Assembly: GCF_024505185.1 (NCBI RefSeq)
Contig: NZ_JANIBJ010000014.1
Coordinates: 42,820-106,819 of the forward strand
Length of the DNA stretch: 64,000 nucleotides
Source: Methylomonas subterranea
GTDB taxonomy: Bacteria > Pseudomonadota > Gammaproteobacteria > Methylococcales > Methylomonadaceae
Reading direction: 5' to 3'
Of the stretch, positions 43,740-53,023 are shown piece by piece. Each line of letters starts with the position of its first letter. Position 1 is the stretch's first letter. Both the position numbers and the translations under genes were made by a program. The notes beneath the pieces were generated by a model that was not told the DNA's origin, made no database searches, and worked only from the letters and a program-made list of their open reading frames with translations.

Positions 43740-44480
43740 TCAATATTGCAGGTTTTGCATCTGACGCCTGATCCAATCCCGCCGCCCGACCAAATACGCA
43801 CTGGGCTTGGCGGCATTCAATAAAATGGGATTCGGCAAGGTGGCCGCCAGCAGGGCCGCTTGCCCCGCCGACAGTTGTTTGGCTGGAACGCCGAAATAAT
43901 GCCGGCTGGCGGCCTCAATACCGAATATATGATCGCCGAATTCAGCGATATTCACATACATCTCCAAAATCCTGTCTTTATTCCAGATACTTTCTATCAG
44001 AAATGTAAACCAGATTTCCAGCACCTTGCGGGCATAATTTTTCGCCGGACTCAAAAACAGATTTTTAGCCACCTGCTGACTAATGGTACTGGCCCCACGC
44101 AGCTTCCCGCCTCGCTGGTATTGTCGGTAGGCCTTGTAAATGGCGTCGACATCAAAACCAAAATGCCGATAAAAGCGCTGATCCTCGGCCGCGATAACGG
44201 CCGCGAATACCTGCCCGGATATTTGATTGCGGCTCACCCAATGATATTGAATCGGCTGATACGGCCTGGCGGCAATCAGATCGTCAATATGAGCCTTCAG
44301 CATGAAGGCTGAAGTAGGCGCGGGAACATAGCGCAGGGCAACGACCGCGATAATTGAACTGACTAACAAGCCGAATCCGGCATATGCCACAATCCGCAAC
44401 AGCCTCTTAGGCAGATTTCCTAAGTTTTGCCGGCGTTGGGCTTGCGGCTGGTAGCGAACTGATCGGCGTAATGGTTTCAA
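43740..44480 (-). CDS. mtgA: monofunctional peptidoglycan glycosyltransferase MtgA
   Basis: A 246-residue family 51 transglycosylase that polymerises lipid II in the periplasm, anchored by one N-terminal helix (about 28-50). Catalytic motifs are AAEDQRFYRHFGFD, RGASTISQQVAKNLFL, KVLEIWFTFLIES and RILEMYVNIAEFG. It is convergent with darP and needs no partner gene. Confidence 0.95.
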   Translation of the reverse strand: MKPLRRSVRYQPQAQRRQNLGNLPKRLLRIVAYAGFGLLVSSIIAVVALRYVPAPTSAFMLKAHIDDLIAARPYQPIQYHWVSRNQISGQVFAAVIAAEDQRFYRHFGFDVDAIYKAYRQYQRGGKLRGASTISQQVAKNLFLSPAKNYARKVLEIWFTFLIESIWNKDRILEMYVNIAEFGDHIFGIEAASRHYFGVPAKQLSAGQAALLAATLPNPILLNAAKPSAYLVGRRDWIRRQMQNLQY

Positions 44481-44632
44481 GGCTCTAAGGGCAAGTAATG
44501 GTTAATTCGTAATGGCTGCCGAATCATATAGCTAAATCACCGAGAGGGCGGCAGAAAGGACAAAATGCGTGATATGCCACACTGGCAGCGTGAAATAACA
44601 TAGTTTTAATGTTAGCAGCGGATTTTTTTAGC

Positions 44633-44638
44633 TATAAT
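44633..44638 (+). promoter_or_regulatory. isolated -10 element upstream of mepA
   Basis: A perfect TATAAT in an AT-rich stretch of the 450-base gap 44481-44930. The -35 is weak. Transcription from here would cross the stable hairpin at 44756-44793 before mepA. Confidence 0.35.
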
Positions 44639-44755
44639 GTCGCAAAACATCACGCCTTCAAAGGATGGCACGACTAATGCTACAAAGAAATCAGGTGTCA
44701 GGGATTTTTAGTTCTCTCCCCCGTGGACATGGAAAATATAGACGCCAAGGAATAT

Positions 44756-44793
44756 CCCGGACAACTGCATAAGGAATTGTGCAGTTGTCCGGG
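44756..44793. repeat. 14-base perfect inverted repeat in the mepA leader
   Basis: CCCGGACAACTGCA pairs perfectly with its reverse complement across a ten-base loop. It has no T run on either strand, so it is not a plain terminator. It is the only strong structure in the mtgA-mepA gap and could be a leader hairpin, a small RNA stem or an operator-like palindrome. Confidence 0.65.
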
Positions 44794-44930
44794 CAGGGAC
44801 GACAACCGCCAACAACCCACTTTAGCTCGCTCCGAGCCACTCAAAAACCCACACCCCGACATGCCATAAGTCACTGCAAGGTGTATCATGCCCGGCAATT
44901 CGATTTGTTTTTCCGCCTAGCCGCCACTTC

Positions 44931-45773
44931 ATGTTCAAAATTTTAGTTATCGCCCTCTATCTGCTGGGCAGCTTCTGCTTCGCCGATTCCAATCCCCAAA
45001 GTTGGGCGCAACGCACCACGCCGACAAGCGACTCGATCTCACAAAGCATAGGCACCTTTACCAGCGGCTGTGTTGCCGGCGCGATGGCCTTGCCCACATC
45101 GGGCATCGGCTACCAAGCCATGCGCCTGTCGCGCAACCGTGTGTACGGGCACAGCGCGTTGATACAGTTTATTCAACAGCTTGGGCAAGTCGCCGCCGAC
45201 CAACAACTTGGCACATTATTGATAGGCGACCTGGGGCAAGCCCGCGGCGGACCGACGCCTAGCGGCCACCGCAGTCATCAGACCGGCCTGGACGTGGATA
45301 TCTGGTTCTTGCTGTCCAGGCAGTTGGATAACCGCTTGCTGAGCGCCAACGAACGGGAAACCTGGAGCGCGCCGTCGATGGTGAATTTATCTACCGATAC
45401 AGTGGACTATCGACAATGGACCGAAGCCCACGAAAAGATTCTGCAAGCCGCCGCCAATTCTCCGGAAGTGGACAGGATTTTCGTCAACCCCAGTATCAAG
45501 CAGGAGTTATGCAAGCATAAAACCGCCTCGGCGGCGGAATGGCTGCGAAAAATCCGCCCTTGGTGGAAACACGACGATCATTTTCATGTGCGCTTAAAAT
45601 GCCCTGACGGCAATTTGTATTGCCAGGGCCAACCAGCGCTGCCAATCGGCGACGGCTGTGACGCCAGCTTGGCCTGGTGGTTTTCCGCCGAAGCCAAGAC
45701 CCCAAGCAAACCCGCCAAACCGACAGCGCCGCCGCCATTACCCGCCTTGTGCGAACAAGTGTTAAATCAATAA
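44931..45773 (+). CDS. mepA: penicillin-insensitive murein endopeptidase MepA
   Basis: A 280-residue LAS-type zinc metallopeptidase that cuts D-Ala-mDAP cross-links in peptidoglycan. It has a signal peptide of about 18 residues (FCFA). The zinc ligands are in GHRSHQTGLDVD and HDDHFHVRLKCP, with paired cysteines outside. The C-terminus is Pro/Lys-rich. Confidence 0.94.
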   Translation: MFKILVIALYLLGSFCFADSNPQSWAQRTTPTSDSISQSIGTFTSGCVAGAMALPTSGIGYQAMRLSRNRVYGHSALIQFIQQLGQVAADQQLGTLLIGDLGQARGGPTPSGHRSHQTGLDVDIWFLLSRQLDNRLLSANERETWSAPSMVNLSTDTVDYRQWTEAHEKILQAAANSPEVDRIFVNPSIKQELCKHKTASAAEWLRKIRPWWKHDDHFHVRLKCPDGNLYCQGQPALPIGDGCDASLAWWFSAEAKTPSKPAKPTAPPPLPALCEQVLNQ

Positions 45774-45826
45774 ACCAACAGTCGCCGATAGATAAAAAGG
45801 CCGCTTGAGGCTTGCAAACCAGCCGG

Positions 45827-46063
45827 TTATTTATCGGGTTTTGACCGTTCATTCAGGCCAATATCCGCTTTAAAGGCATGTGGCCGGGATTGCTGTCTTC
45901 GCTGGTTGGCGTTGGCCAAAAACTGCTTGCGCAATGGGGTATCGGCTTGAGACCAGCCGCAAATCTCGCTCAAACTGCGAAAACAGCCCAAACAAATATC
46001 TTGCTCGTCCAAACAACAATTACGCACGCAAGGCGACGGGATGTTTTCCGACTCTTCAGCCAC
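45827..46063 (-). CDS. DUF1289 cysteine-rich protein
   Basis: A 78-residue protein with a conserved cysteine core, SPCVRNCCLDEQDICLGC, followed by SLSEICGWSQ, as in DUF1289 proteins, which are thought to bind an iron-sulfur cluster or zinc. I chose the GTG at 46063, which overlaps the end of ribF by eight bases and gives the usual family length. An ATG at 46105 would add 14 residues. It is coupled to ribF; the function is unknown. Confidence 0.8.
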   Translation of the reverse strand: MAEESENIPSPCVRNCCLDEQDICLGCFRSLSEICGWSQADTPLRKQFLANANQRRQQSRPHAFKADIGLNERSKPDK

Positions 46064-47009
46064 GGTCCATGCCCGCGAAAAAGGCCTGCGCCTCGGAGAC
46101 GTCATGCGCGATTTGCGCCCGCAATGCAGTCAGCGATTCGAAACGGACCTCGTCGCGCAATCGGGCCTTGAAATGCACCTCGACATAACGACCATAAATG
46201 TCCCGGTTGAAGTTGAATAAATGCGTCTCCAGCACTGCAGTGGCACCGCCATCGACCGTGGGGCGATTGCCAAGATTTGCCACACCGTAAAGTTCGCCGC
46301 CGTCCAATCCCGTCATGGTCACCGCAAACACCCCGACCAGCGGGGTATTCTTACGAAACATGCGTAGATTGGCGGTCGGAAAACCCAGTTCACGCCCTCG
46401 CTTGTCGCCGTGCGCCACCCGCCCGCACACAGAATAATCCCGCCCCAACAAGCTTTTGGCCTGCGCCAGATCGCCTTCCCCCAAGGCATCGCGAATCACT
46501 GTGCTACTGACTCGCAAGCCCTCCAACTCGAATGAATCGGTGGACTCGACCGCAAAGCCGTATTCCTGGCCGCGATGCTGCAACAAAGCGAAATTACCGC
46601 GTCTTGCCTTGCCGAAGTGGAAGTCGTCGCCAATCACCAAATGCTTGATGTTGAGCTTGCTCAGCAGTATGTCCTGAATGAACTGTTCCGCGTCGCAATC
46701 CGCCAGCGCGCGATTAAAGGGCAAAACCAACAGTTCGTCTATGGGCAATTTGGCGAATTGAATGACCTTTTCCCGCAATCGGGTCAGCCGGGAGGGCGCG
46801 TGATCGCCCAAAAAATATTCCAAGGGTTGCGGCTCGAACACCATGGCCACGGTTGGCAAGCCCAGGCGCTTGCCATGCGCCGCCACCCGTTCGATAACCC
46901 GCCTGTGCCCCAGATGCAAACCGTCGAAATTGCCGATAGTCAACACACAGCCATCACGCAACGGCTCAAGATGCTGTAATCCCCGAATCAAACGCATAGC
47001 TTCCGTCAT
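46056..47009 (-). CDS. ribF: bifunctional riboflavin kinase/FAD synthetase
   Basis: Makes FMN and then FAD from riboflavin. The 317 residues hold an N-terminal nucleotidyltransferase domain (TIGNFDGLHLGHRR; VIGDDFHFGKARRGN; SSTVIRDAL) and a C-terminal flavokinase domain (GRELGFPTANLRM; GVANLGNRPTVDG). The ATG at 47009 has AGGG seven bases upstream; the fifth codon (MRLIRGLQ) is the alternative family-like start. Confidence 0.95.
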   Translation of the reverse strand: MTEAMRLIRGLQHLEPLRDGCVLTIGNFDGLHLGHRRVIERVAAHGKRLGLPTVAMVFEPQPLEYFLGDHAPSRLTRLREKVIQFAKLPIDELLVLPFNRALADCDAEQFIQDILLSKLNIKHLVIGDDFHFGKARRGNFALLQHRGQEYGFAVESTDSFELEGLRVSSTVIRDALGEGDLAQAKSLLGRDYSVCGRVAHGDKRGRELGFPTANLRMFRKNTPLVGVFAVTMTGLDGGELYGVANLGNRPTVDGGATAVLETHLFNFNRDIYGRYVEVHFKARLRDEVRFESLTALRAQIAHDVSEAQAFFAGMDRG

Positions 47010-47093
47010 GTAAAAACCCTGGATTTTAACAGTAACGACCGGTGCGACCTATCGTCATTTATAATGTCCGCCTCATAAACGGTGTAACCCAAC

Positions 47094-48086
47094 ATGATAG
47101 ATACCTTGTATATCGAATCGGCGATAGCTGAACACCCGCGCGTAGCGGCAATTCGGCGGCGTTTTCCCGAAGCCAGGGTAATTGATTGCGAACGTTACGG
47201 CGAAGTGTTCAACCCCAAGGCCCAGAACTTTCGCCTGCAAAAGCAAAACCCGGCCCTGATTCTGGCCGGCAAACACCAGAAATTTGTCTTGCCGGCCCCA
47301 GCCGGATACGGCATCGGCGGCGAGCAAAACTATTATTTCTCTCACATGCTCAACTGCCTGTACGATTGCCGGTATTGTTTCCTGCAAGGCATGTACCAAT
47401 CCGCCAACTATGTACTGTTTGTCAATTACGAAGATTTTCAGCGGCAAATACGCGATATCTGCCGGGAAACGCCGCAGCAAGCCATCTACTTTTTCTCCGG
47501 CTACGATTGCGACAGCTTAGCACTCGAGCCGGTCACCGGGTTTGCCGAAGCGTTTTTACCGCTGTTTGCCGAGTTGCCGAATGCCTGGCTGGAACTGCGC
47601 ACCAAGAGCACGCAAATTCGCGGTTTGCTGAATCGACCGGCGTTAGAACGCTGTGTAGTCGCGTTCAGCTTGTCGCCCGAATCGGTGGCCGATAAAGTGG
47701 AAGCCAAGGCCCCGTCGCTGAGCAAGCGCCTGGAGGCCGCCGCCAAACTGCAACAACAGGGCTGGCGGATAGGTTTGCGCTTCGACCCCTTGATTTATCA
47801 GCATCATTACCGGGAACAGTATCGGCAATTGTTTGCGCGGGTTTTTTCGACCATCGATGCCGCCGCCTTGCATTCGGTGAGCTTGGGCGTATTCCGCTTG
47901 CCGGAGCACTTTTTCAAGAAAATGCACAAACTCTATCCCGATGAACGCCTATTCGCCAGCCCCCTACGAAATACCGCCGGCATGGTGTCGTATAAAACCG
48001 AGCTGGAACAGGCCATGATGGAAGACTGCGCCGACATGCTGCTGCAATACATACCCAGCGAGCGGTTTTTTCCGTGTCGACTGTAA
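47094..48086 (+). CDS. spore photoproduct lyase-like radical SAM protein
   Basis: A 330-residue radical SAM enzyme of the SPL/SplB family. The [4Fe-4S] ligands are Cys88, Cys92 and Cys95 in the family's CxxxCxxC motif (NCLYDCRYCF). Cys139 (SGYDCDSLALEP) falls where Bacillus SplB has its catalytic Cys141. SplB repairs the thymine spore photoproduct in spore DNA, but this organism is not a spore-former, so the substrate may be another UV lesion or nucleic acid. It overlaps the dehydrogenase gene by 13 bases. Confidence 0.85.
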   Translation: MIDTLYIESAIAEHPRVAAIRRRFPEARVIDCERYGEVFNPKAQNFRLQKQNPALILAGKHQKFVLPAPAGYGIGGEQNYYFSHMLNCLYDCRYCFLQGMYQSANYVLFVNYEDFQRQIRDICRETPQQAIYFFSGYDCDSLALEPVTGFAEAFLPLFAELPNAWLELRTKSTQIRGLLNRPALERCVVAFSLSPESVADKVEAKAPSLSKRLEAAAKLQQQGWRIGLRFDPLIYQHHYREQYRQLFARVFSTIDAAALHSVSLGVFRLPEHFFKKMHKLYPDERLFASPLRNTAGMVSYKTELEQAMMEDCADMLLQYIPSERFFPCRL

Positions 48087-48787
48087 AACGTACCGTACTG
48101 GTCTCGGGCGCCAGCTCCGGCATCGGCCGGGCCGTGGCTGAGTTGCTGATAAGCCAGGGACATTTTGTGATCGGCACGAGCCGGGACGTCCGGCGATTTG
48201 CCGTCGAACACCCTCTTTTTGTTCCCGCGCAACTGAATCTAGCGGCGCTTTCCGACATCGAGCCCTTTTGCAAACAGCTACAAGCCAACTTTCCGCGACT
48301 GGATGCCGTAATATTCGCCGCCGGTTACGGCCAATTCGGCAATCTTGAACAACTGTCTTTTAGCCAGATCGAGCACTTGATGACGGTCAACTTTACCGGG
48401 CAGGTCTTCATGACCAAGGCCTTGCTGCCCAAACTCAAACAGAAATCCCACTGCAACCTGATTTATATCGGTTCGGAAGCCGCGCTAAAAGGCAGCCGTA
48501 ACGGCAGTGTTTATTGCGCCAGCAAATTCGCCTTGCGTGGTTTTAGCCAGGCCTTGCGCGACGAGTGCGGCAAAAGCGGAGTGCGGGTGTCGCTGGTTAA
48601 TCCCGGCATGGTGGACACCGCATTTTTTGATCATCTGCATTTCAATCCAGGCCGCCAGCCCGGGCAGGCTTTGCTCGCCGAAGACGTGGCCGATGCGATC
48701 AGCTATATCGTAAATGCCAAGCCAAATTGCGCGGTGGACGAAATCAATCTCAGCCCCCTTAACAAAGTCATCGAATTCAAAAAATAA
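48074..48787 (+). CDS. short-chain dehydrogenase/reductase
   Basis: A 237-residue classical SDR with a GTG start inside the end of the SPL-like gene. The cofactor motif is SGASSGIG, the NNAG-like site is AAGYG, and the active site is Ser/Tyr/Lys with YCASK. The residues after the second strand (TSRDVRR) suggest NADPH. The substrate cannot be told. The 13-base overlap with the SPL-like gene suggests a functional link. Confidence 0.9.
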   Translation: MSTVKRTVLVSGASSGIGRAVAELLISQGHFVIGTSRDVRRFAVEHPLFVPAQLNLAALSDIEPFCKQLQANFPRLDAVIFAAGYGQFGNLEQLSFSQIEHLMTVNFTGQVFMTKALLPKLKQKSHCNLIYIGSEAALKGSRNGSVYCASKFALRGFSQALRDECGKSGVRVSLVNPGMVDTAFFDHLHFNPGRQPGQALLAEDVADAISYIVNAKPNCAVDEINLSPLNKVIEFKK

Positions 48788-48801
48788 CACCACAAAATCG
48801 G

Positions 48802-48825
48802 CAGCCCGCATCAAATATGCGGCTG
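48802..48825 (+). terminator. hairpin after the dehydrogenase gene
   Basis: CAGCCCGCAT pairs with ATGCGGCTG with one bulged C, followed by TAAAA. It is a weak terminator 15 bases after the stop. The remaining bases up to dsbB hold no gene. Confidence 0.4.
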
Positions 48826-48977
48826 TAAAATGCGCGATATGTTAAAAAGATCGGAAATGAACGAATTATTCAACCCCAGCGGATGGGCCGGGACAGCAAT
48901 CGAGATCCCAACCCCGACGATGTCGGATATTCTCGCCCCTTGAGGGTAAATCACTGCATGCAAGCAAGACAGGAATT

Positions 48978-49496
48978 ATGAATCGGATAACAGTTAGTCG
49001 AAGGCTCTGGTTTTCAACGGGTTTTATGGCTTGTTGCGGACTGCTGGCCGTAGGAGCCTACATGCAGTTCGTGGAGGAACTGGAGCCCTGCCCGCTCTGC
49101 ATCTCCCAGCGCTTGGCGATACTGGCCACCGGCATCATTTTTTTAATGGCGGCGCTGCATAACAAGGCTCACAACATTTACGCCATCGCCGCCGCCTTTT
49201 CCGCCCTGCTCGGCGCCGGCATATCGGCCCGACATGTCTGGCTGCAGCATTTGCCGCCCGAGCAAGTGCCGGAATGCAGCCCTGGCCTGGAATATGTGTT
49301 CCAGCATTTTCCCTTGACGGATACCATCAAATTGATGCTGACCGGCACCGGCGAATGCTCGCAAATCGATGGCATATTTCTGGGGTTGACCATCCCGGGC
49401 TGGACATTCATTGCCTTTGTCATGCTGGCCGCCTTCAGTTTGGCAAGCCTTCGCGTATACCATGCGTCGGATACCGATCAAGAAAAGGATATTTGA
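48978..49496 (+). CDS. dsbB: disulfide bond formation protein DsbB
   Basis: A 172-residue, four-helix quinone reductase in the inner membrane that reoxidises DsbA. Both periplasmic cysteine pairs are present: Cys38-Cys41 (EPCPLC) and Cys100-Cys127. dsbA is not nearby. It should support the many disulfide and haem proteins exported by this cell. Confidence 0.95.
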   Translation: MNRITVSRRLWFSTGFMACCGLLAVGAYMQFVEELEPCPLCISQRLAILATGIIFLMAALHNKAHNIYAIAAAFSALLGAGISARHVWLQHLPPEQVPECSPGLEYVFQHFPLTDTIKLMLTGTGECSQIDGIFLGLTIPGWTFIAFVMLAAFSLASLRVYHASDTDQEKDI

Positions 49497-49592
49497 TAGC
49501 CGCGGAACAGTATCGATTCGAAGCCGGGACTACATGTTATGCACAAATTTGGGGCAACCGCAATTTCTAACGGTCTCTTTCAGCACGGGCAT

Positions 49593-49606
49593 TTGACACA
49601 GATCAA
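49593..49606. promoter_or_regulatory. Anr/Fnr-like palindrome
   Basis: TTGAC-ACAG-ATCAA fits the Fnr/Anr box TTGAT-N4-ATCAA with one change. It lies in the AT-rich gap between dsbB and priA, about 205 bases before priA. No -10 box is clearly placed relative to it. Confidence 0.4.
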
Positions 49607-49725
49607 TTAAATAAGTAAGTCAATGAAATATATAAATTATTTTTCATGCCCTAAAATTAATCAAGTTAACAAATCTGTAACAAAAACCGACACTAAGCGC
49701 GACTGCTCCACCACAATCCACAGAG

Positions 49726-49748
49726 TTATCCACAGATTTTGTGTATAA
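49726..49748. promoter_or_regulatory. paired DnaA boxes upstream of priA
   Basis: TTATCCACA (49726-49734) and, on the other strand, TTATACACA (49740-49748) are both perfect to TTATNCACA and face each other five bases apart, 63 bases before the priA ATG. An AT-rich stretch (about 49605-49680) lies just upstream. Confidence 0.6.
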
Positions 49749-49810
49749 CCCGGATTCCCCCAATACCTGCAATCACTTAGGCGGGCAACATCAAAAACAC
49801 CTCATAAAAC

Positions 49811-52027
49811 ATGGCTAACTGCAGCTCTTCGATCCAATTCATTTTGCGAATTGCCATTCCGGTGCCACTACCCCGATTGTTCGATTATTCGCTACCCGAG
49901 CAACATGACCCGCGCTCCATAAGACCGGGCATGCGCGTCTCGGTACCATTCGGCAAACGCATGAAAACCGGCGTCGTTGTGCAGGTCGCCGATCTTGACG
50001 ACAGCACCACGGATCCCGATAAACTAAAACCGATCGAACGGATACTGGATTCCGAACCCCTGTTATCGGCTCGGGACCTACAGTTGTTGCACTGGGCCGC
50101 CCGCTACTATCACCACCCCTTGGGCGAAGTGCTGGCGACCGCCTTTCCGGTTGCGCTCAGACAGGGCAAGGCCGCGTCCGTGCAAGAGGATTGTTACTAC
50201 AGCCTGAGCGAACAAGGACAGCGGGCGAGTCCCGCGCAGCTGCAGCGCTCCGGCAGGCAACAGGCTCTGCTGACACTCTTTCAGACCGGCCCGTATGCAA
50301 TTGCCTCGACGGAATTAAGCCAGCATAAAGCCGCCTTGAAAGCCTTACTGGCAAAAGGCCTGATTCAGCCGAGCCCGCGTCAGGAAACAGATCGCGCCTG
50401 GGCAGGGCAAGCCGACGCTTTACAGCCGAATCCCCAGCAACGACACGCTATCGATACGGTTATCGCCGGTTTGGGACAATTTTCGGTATCGTTGCTACAG
50501 GGCGTCACCGGTAGCGGCAAAACCGAAGTGTATATGCAGATCATTGCGGAAACCCTGTCTCGCGGCCTACAGACATTGGTTTTATTACCCGAAATAACGT
50601 TGACGCCGCAGCTGGAACAGCGTTTTCGCCAACGTTTTTCCGCACCCATCGTCTGCTTTCATTCCAAGCTCAATGACACTCAACGCTTGAAAACCTGGCT
50701 GGGCATGCGGCAAGGTCATGCCGCCATCATGCTGGGCACCCGCTCCGCCCTGTTCACCCCCTTACAAAAACCCGGTCTGATCATTCTGGACGAAGAGCAT
50801 GACAGTTCGTTCAAACAACAGGAAGGGTTTCGCTTTTCGGCCCGCGACGTCGCCATCGCCCGCGGCAAAATATTGAATATTCCGGTCTTGTTGGGCTCGG
50901 CGACGCCTTCCTTGGAAAGCTTATACAACGTCGTCCGCCATCGCTATCGGCTGTTACAGCTATCCAGCCGGGCCGGCGATGCGGCGGATCCGTTGTTTCA
51001 GCTGCTGGATATACGCAACAAACCCTTGCGCGCCGGTTTATCGGACGCCTTGATCTCAACCATGCACGCCACCCTGGATCAAGGCCGGCAGGTTCTGCTG
51101 TTTCTGAACCGGCGCGGTTTCGCGCCGGTTCAGATCTGTCATGCTTGCGGCTGGGTATCCCGCTGCGCGCGCTGCGACGCCAATATGGTAATCCATGCCG
51201 GCGAGCACCGTTTACGCTGCCACCACTGCGGCAGCGAACAAGGCCTACCCAAGGTTTGCCCGGCTTGCAAAACAGGCGAACTGCAAGCTCTGGGCCTGGG
51301 CACCGAACGCATTGAACTCACGCTGGCGGAGCTGTTTCCCGGCAAAACCATCGTCCGGCTGGATAAGGATACCACCCAGCGCAAAGGTTCCTTGGAGGCC
51401 TACCTGGAGCAAATTCATAGCGGCCGGGCCGATATCATTCTGGGCACCCAAATGCTGGCCAAGGGCCATCATTTTCCGGAGGTGACCCTGGTGGCGATAC
51501 TGGATATTGATAGCGGTTTGTTCAGCGTCGACTTTCGCGCCGGCGAAAAACTGGCCCAAATGATAGTGCAGGTCGCGGGGCGCGCCGGCCGGGCCGACAA
51601 GCGCGGCAAAGTGGTGTTACAAACCCGACAGCCCGAACATACCCTGCTGACCACCCTGATCGACAAGGGCTATCAAGCGTTCGCGGAAGCCGCCCTGACG
51701 GAACGCCGGCAAGCCGGCCTGCCCCCTTATAGTCATCAGGCTCTGTTTAGGGCGCATGCCAATAATGCCCAACTCCCGCAAGAATTTTTGTCGGCCCTGG
51801 TTGATTTGATCCGGACTCTGAATGGCGGCAAAACCCGGGTTTTGGGACCAGTCGCCGCGCCGATGACGCGTCGCGCCGGCCAATTCAGATTCCAGTTGTT
51901 GCTGCAAAGCCCACAACGCAAGGATTTGCATCGATTACTGGATGAAGCGGTACCGCAAATTTCCAGGCTCAAGTTGGCGGCAAAAGTCCGTTGGTCGCTG
52001 GATGTCGATCCGGTGGATTTATATTAA
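49811..52027 (+). CDS. priA: primosomal protein N' (replication restart helicase PriA)
   Basis: A 738-residue superfamily 2 helicase that restarts stalled forks. An N-terminal 3'-end-binding domain is followed by the helicase core with Walker A GVTGSGKTEVY (231-241), a DEEH box, and four zinc-binding cysteine pairs in the insert (CHACGW, CARCD, CHHCG, CPACK). The C-terminus RLKLAAKVRWSLDVDPVDLY is standard. Confidence 0.97.
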   Translation: MANCSSSIQFILRIAIPVPLPRLFDYSLPEQHDPRSIRPGMRVSVPFGKRMKTGVVVQVADLDDSTTDPDKLKPIERILDSEPLLSARDLQLLHWAARYYHHPLGEVLATAFPVALRQGKAASVQEDCYYSLSEQGQRASPAQLQRSGRQQALLTLFQTGPYAIASTELSQHKAALKALLAKGLIQPSPRQETDRAWAGQADALQPNPQQRHAIDTVIAGLGQFSVSLLQGVTGSGKTEVYMQIIAETLSRGLQTLVLLPEITLTPQLEQRFRQRFSAPIVCFHSKLNDTQRLKTWLGMRQGHAAIMLGTRSALFTPLQKPGLIILDEEHDSSFKQQEGFRFSARDVAIARGKILNIPVLLGSATPSLESLYNVVRHRYRLLQLSSRAGDAADPLFQLLDIRNKPLRAGLSDALISTMHATLDQGRQVLLFLNRRGFAPVQICHACGWVSRCARCDANMVIHAGEHRLRCHHCGSEQGLPKVCPACKTGELQALGLGTERIELTLAELFPGKTIVRLDKDTTQRKGSLEAYLEQIHSGRADIILGTQMLAKGHHFPEVTLVAILDIDSGLFSVDFRAGEKLAQMIVQVAGRAGRADKRGKVVLQTRQPEHTLLTTLIDKGYQAFAEAALTERRQAGLPPYSHQALFRAHANNAQLPQEFLSALVDLIRTLNGGKTRVLGPVAAPMTRRAGQFRFQLLLQSPQRKDLHRLLDEAVPQISRLKLAAKVRWSLDVDPVDLY

Positions 52028-52136
52028 GTCTTGGCAATCTCAGCCAAAGTCCCGTCTATTTATGGGATAATTCCGCAGTTTTGCGGGCCAAGCCCGTAGC
52101 GTAGCGATAATCATAATAACTATAGAGGGTATTGCA

Positions 52137-52889
52137 ATGTGTTGGAGTGGAGAGGCGTCCGGCGTTCTAGCCGCCGCGGGTTTAACAACCGCCGTATATG
52201 TAGCTTATAAAGGAGAATCCAAAGAACTGTGGATTCCGCTGACATATTTTGCCTTGATGGAATTATTACAGGCAGCTACCTATGTCTACATCAATCTCTG
52301 CGACAATCCCAACAATCAGGTGCTGACCTTGCTCGGCTATTTACACATCGCCTTCCAGCCGTTTTTCGTGAATATGGTGGCGATGTACTTCATTCCCGAA
52401 AGCGTCAAACTGAAAATCCGTACCACGGTGTATGCCTTGTGTTCCATCAGTTCATTGGCGATGCTGATCAAGATGTATCCGTTTGCCTGGGCCGGCGAGT
52501 GCGTGCCGGGCGTGGAAGGCTTTTGCGGCGCACAGACCTGCTCGGTCTCCGGGGCTTGGCATATCGCTTGGCAAATGCCGTTAAACGGTCTGATGTCGCA
52601 ACCGGTGGAATGGCTGTTCGGCTTTAACTGGGGCTTGCATGCCTTTTCTTATATTCTGGCGGCGTTTTACTTGCCCATCGTCTACGGTTCATGGCGCTTT
52701 GTCGGTTTTCATTATTTGATCGGACCCTGGATTTCCGACATCACCACCGACGATCCGAATGAGTATTGCGCGGTCTGGTGCCTGTTTTCGATTGCTTTGT
52801 GCGTATCGGTCATCAAAACCCCGATCAGAAAACATTTGCACGTCAAAAAATGGCCGTTTTATCAACGCGAAGTGGGCGACAGTTTGTAG
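52137..52889 (+). CDS. DUF5765-family membrane protein
   Basis: A 250-residue polytopic protein with about seven hydrophobic segments and the opening MCWSGEASGVLAAAGL, which I associate with DUF5765. A cysteine-rich loop near residues 121-135 (AGECVPGVEGFCGAQTC) and conserved His residues are seen. The function is unknown. It is a single gene after priA, with about 110 bases of leader. Confidence 0.7.
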   Translation: MCWSGEASGVLAAAGLTTAVYVAYKGESKELWIPLTYFALMELLQAATYVYINLCDNPNNQVLTLLGYLHIAFQPFFVNMVAMYFIPESVKLKIRTTVYALCSISSLAMLIKMYPFAWAGECVPGVEGFCGAQTCSVSGAWHIAWQMPLNGLMSQPVEWLFGFNWGLHAFSYILAAFYLPIVYGSWRFVGFHYLIGPWISDITTDDPNEYCAVWCLFSIALCVSVIKTPIRKHLHVKKWPFYQREVGDSL

Positions 52890-53023
52890 CGCGACTATTC
52901 GGTGGGCTCGGAGCAACCCTGACCCACCGTCACGGCTTATAGCTCGTCGTTATACACATTTCGATTTGCATGGGGCAACCCTTTTTCATGCCTCACCAAG
53001 CCTCATTATGGTGGCGTTTAGCT

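Noticed and set aside
44698..44898. A 66-residue minus-strand frame before mepA
   Set aside because: It spans the 14-base inverted repeat, has no ribosome site and shows no family features.
49605..49748. A chromosomal replication origin
   Set aside because: Only two DnaA boxes are seen, and dnaA, dnaN, gidA and rpmH are absent nearby. A DnaA-regulated promoter is the simpler reading.
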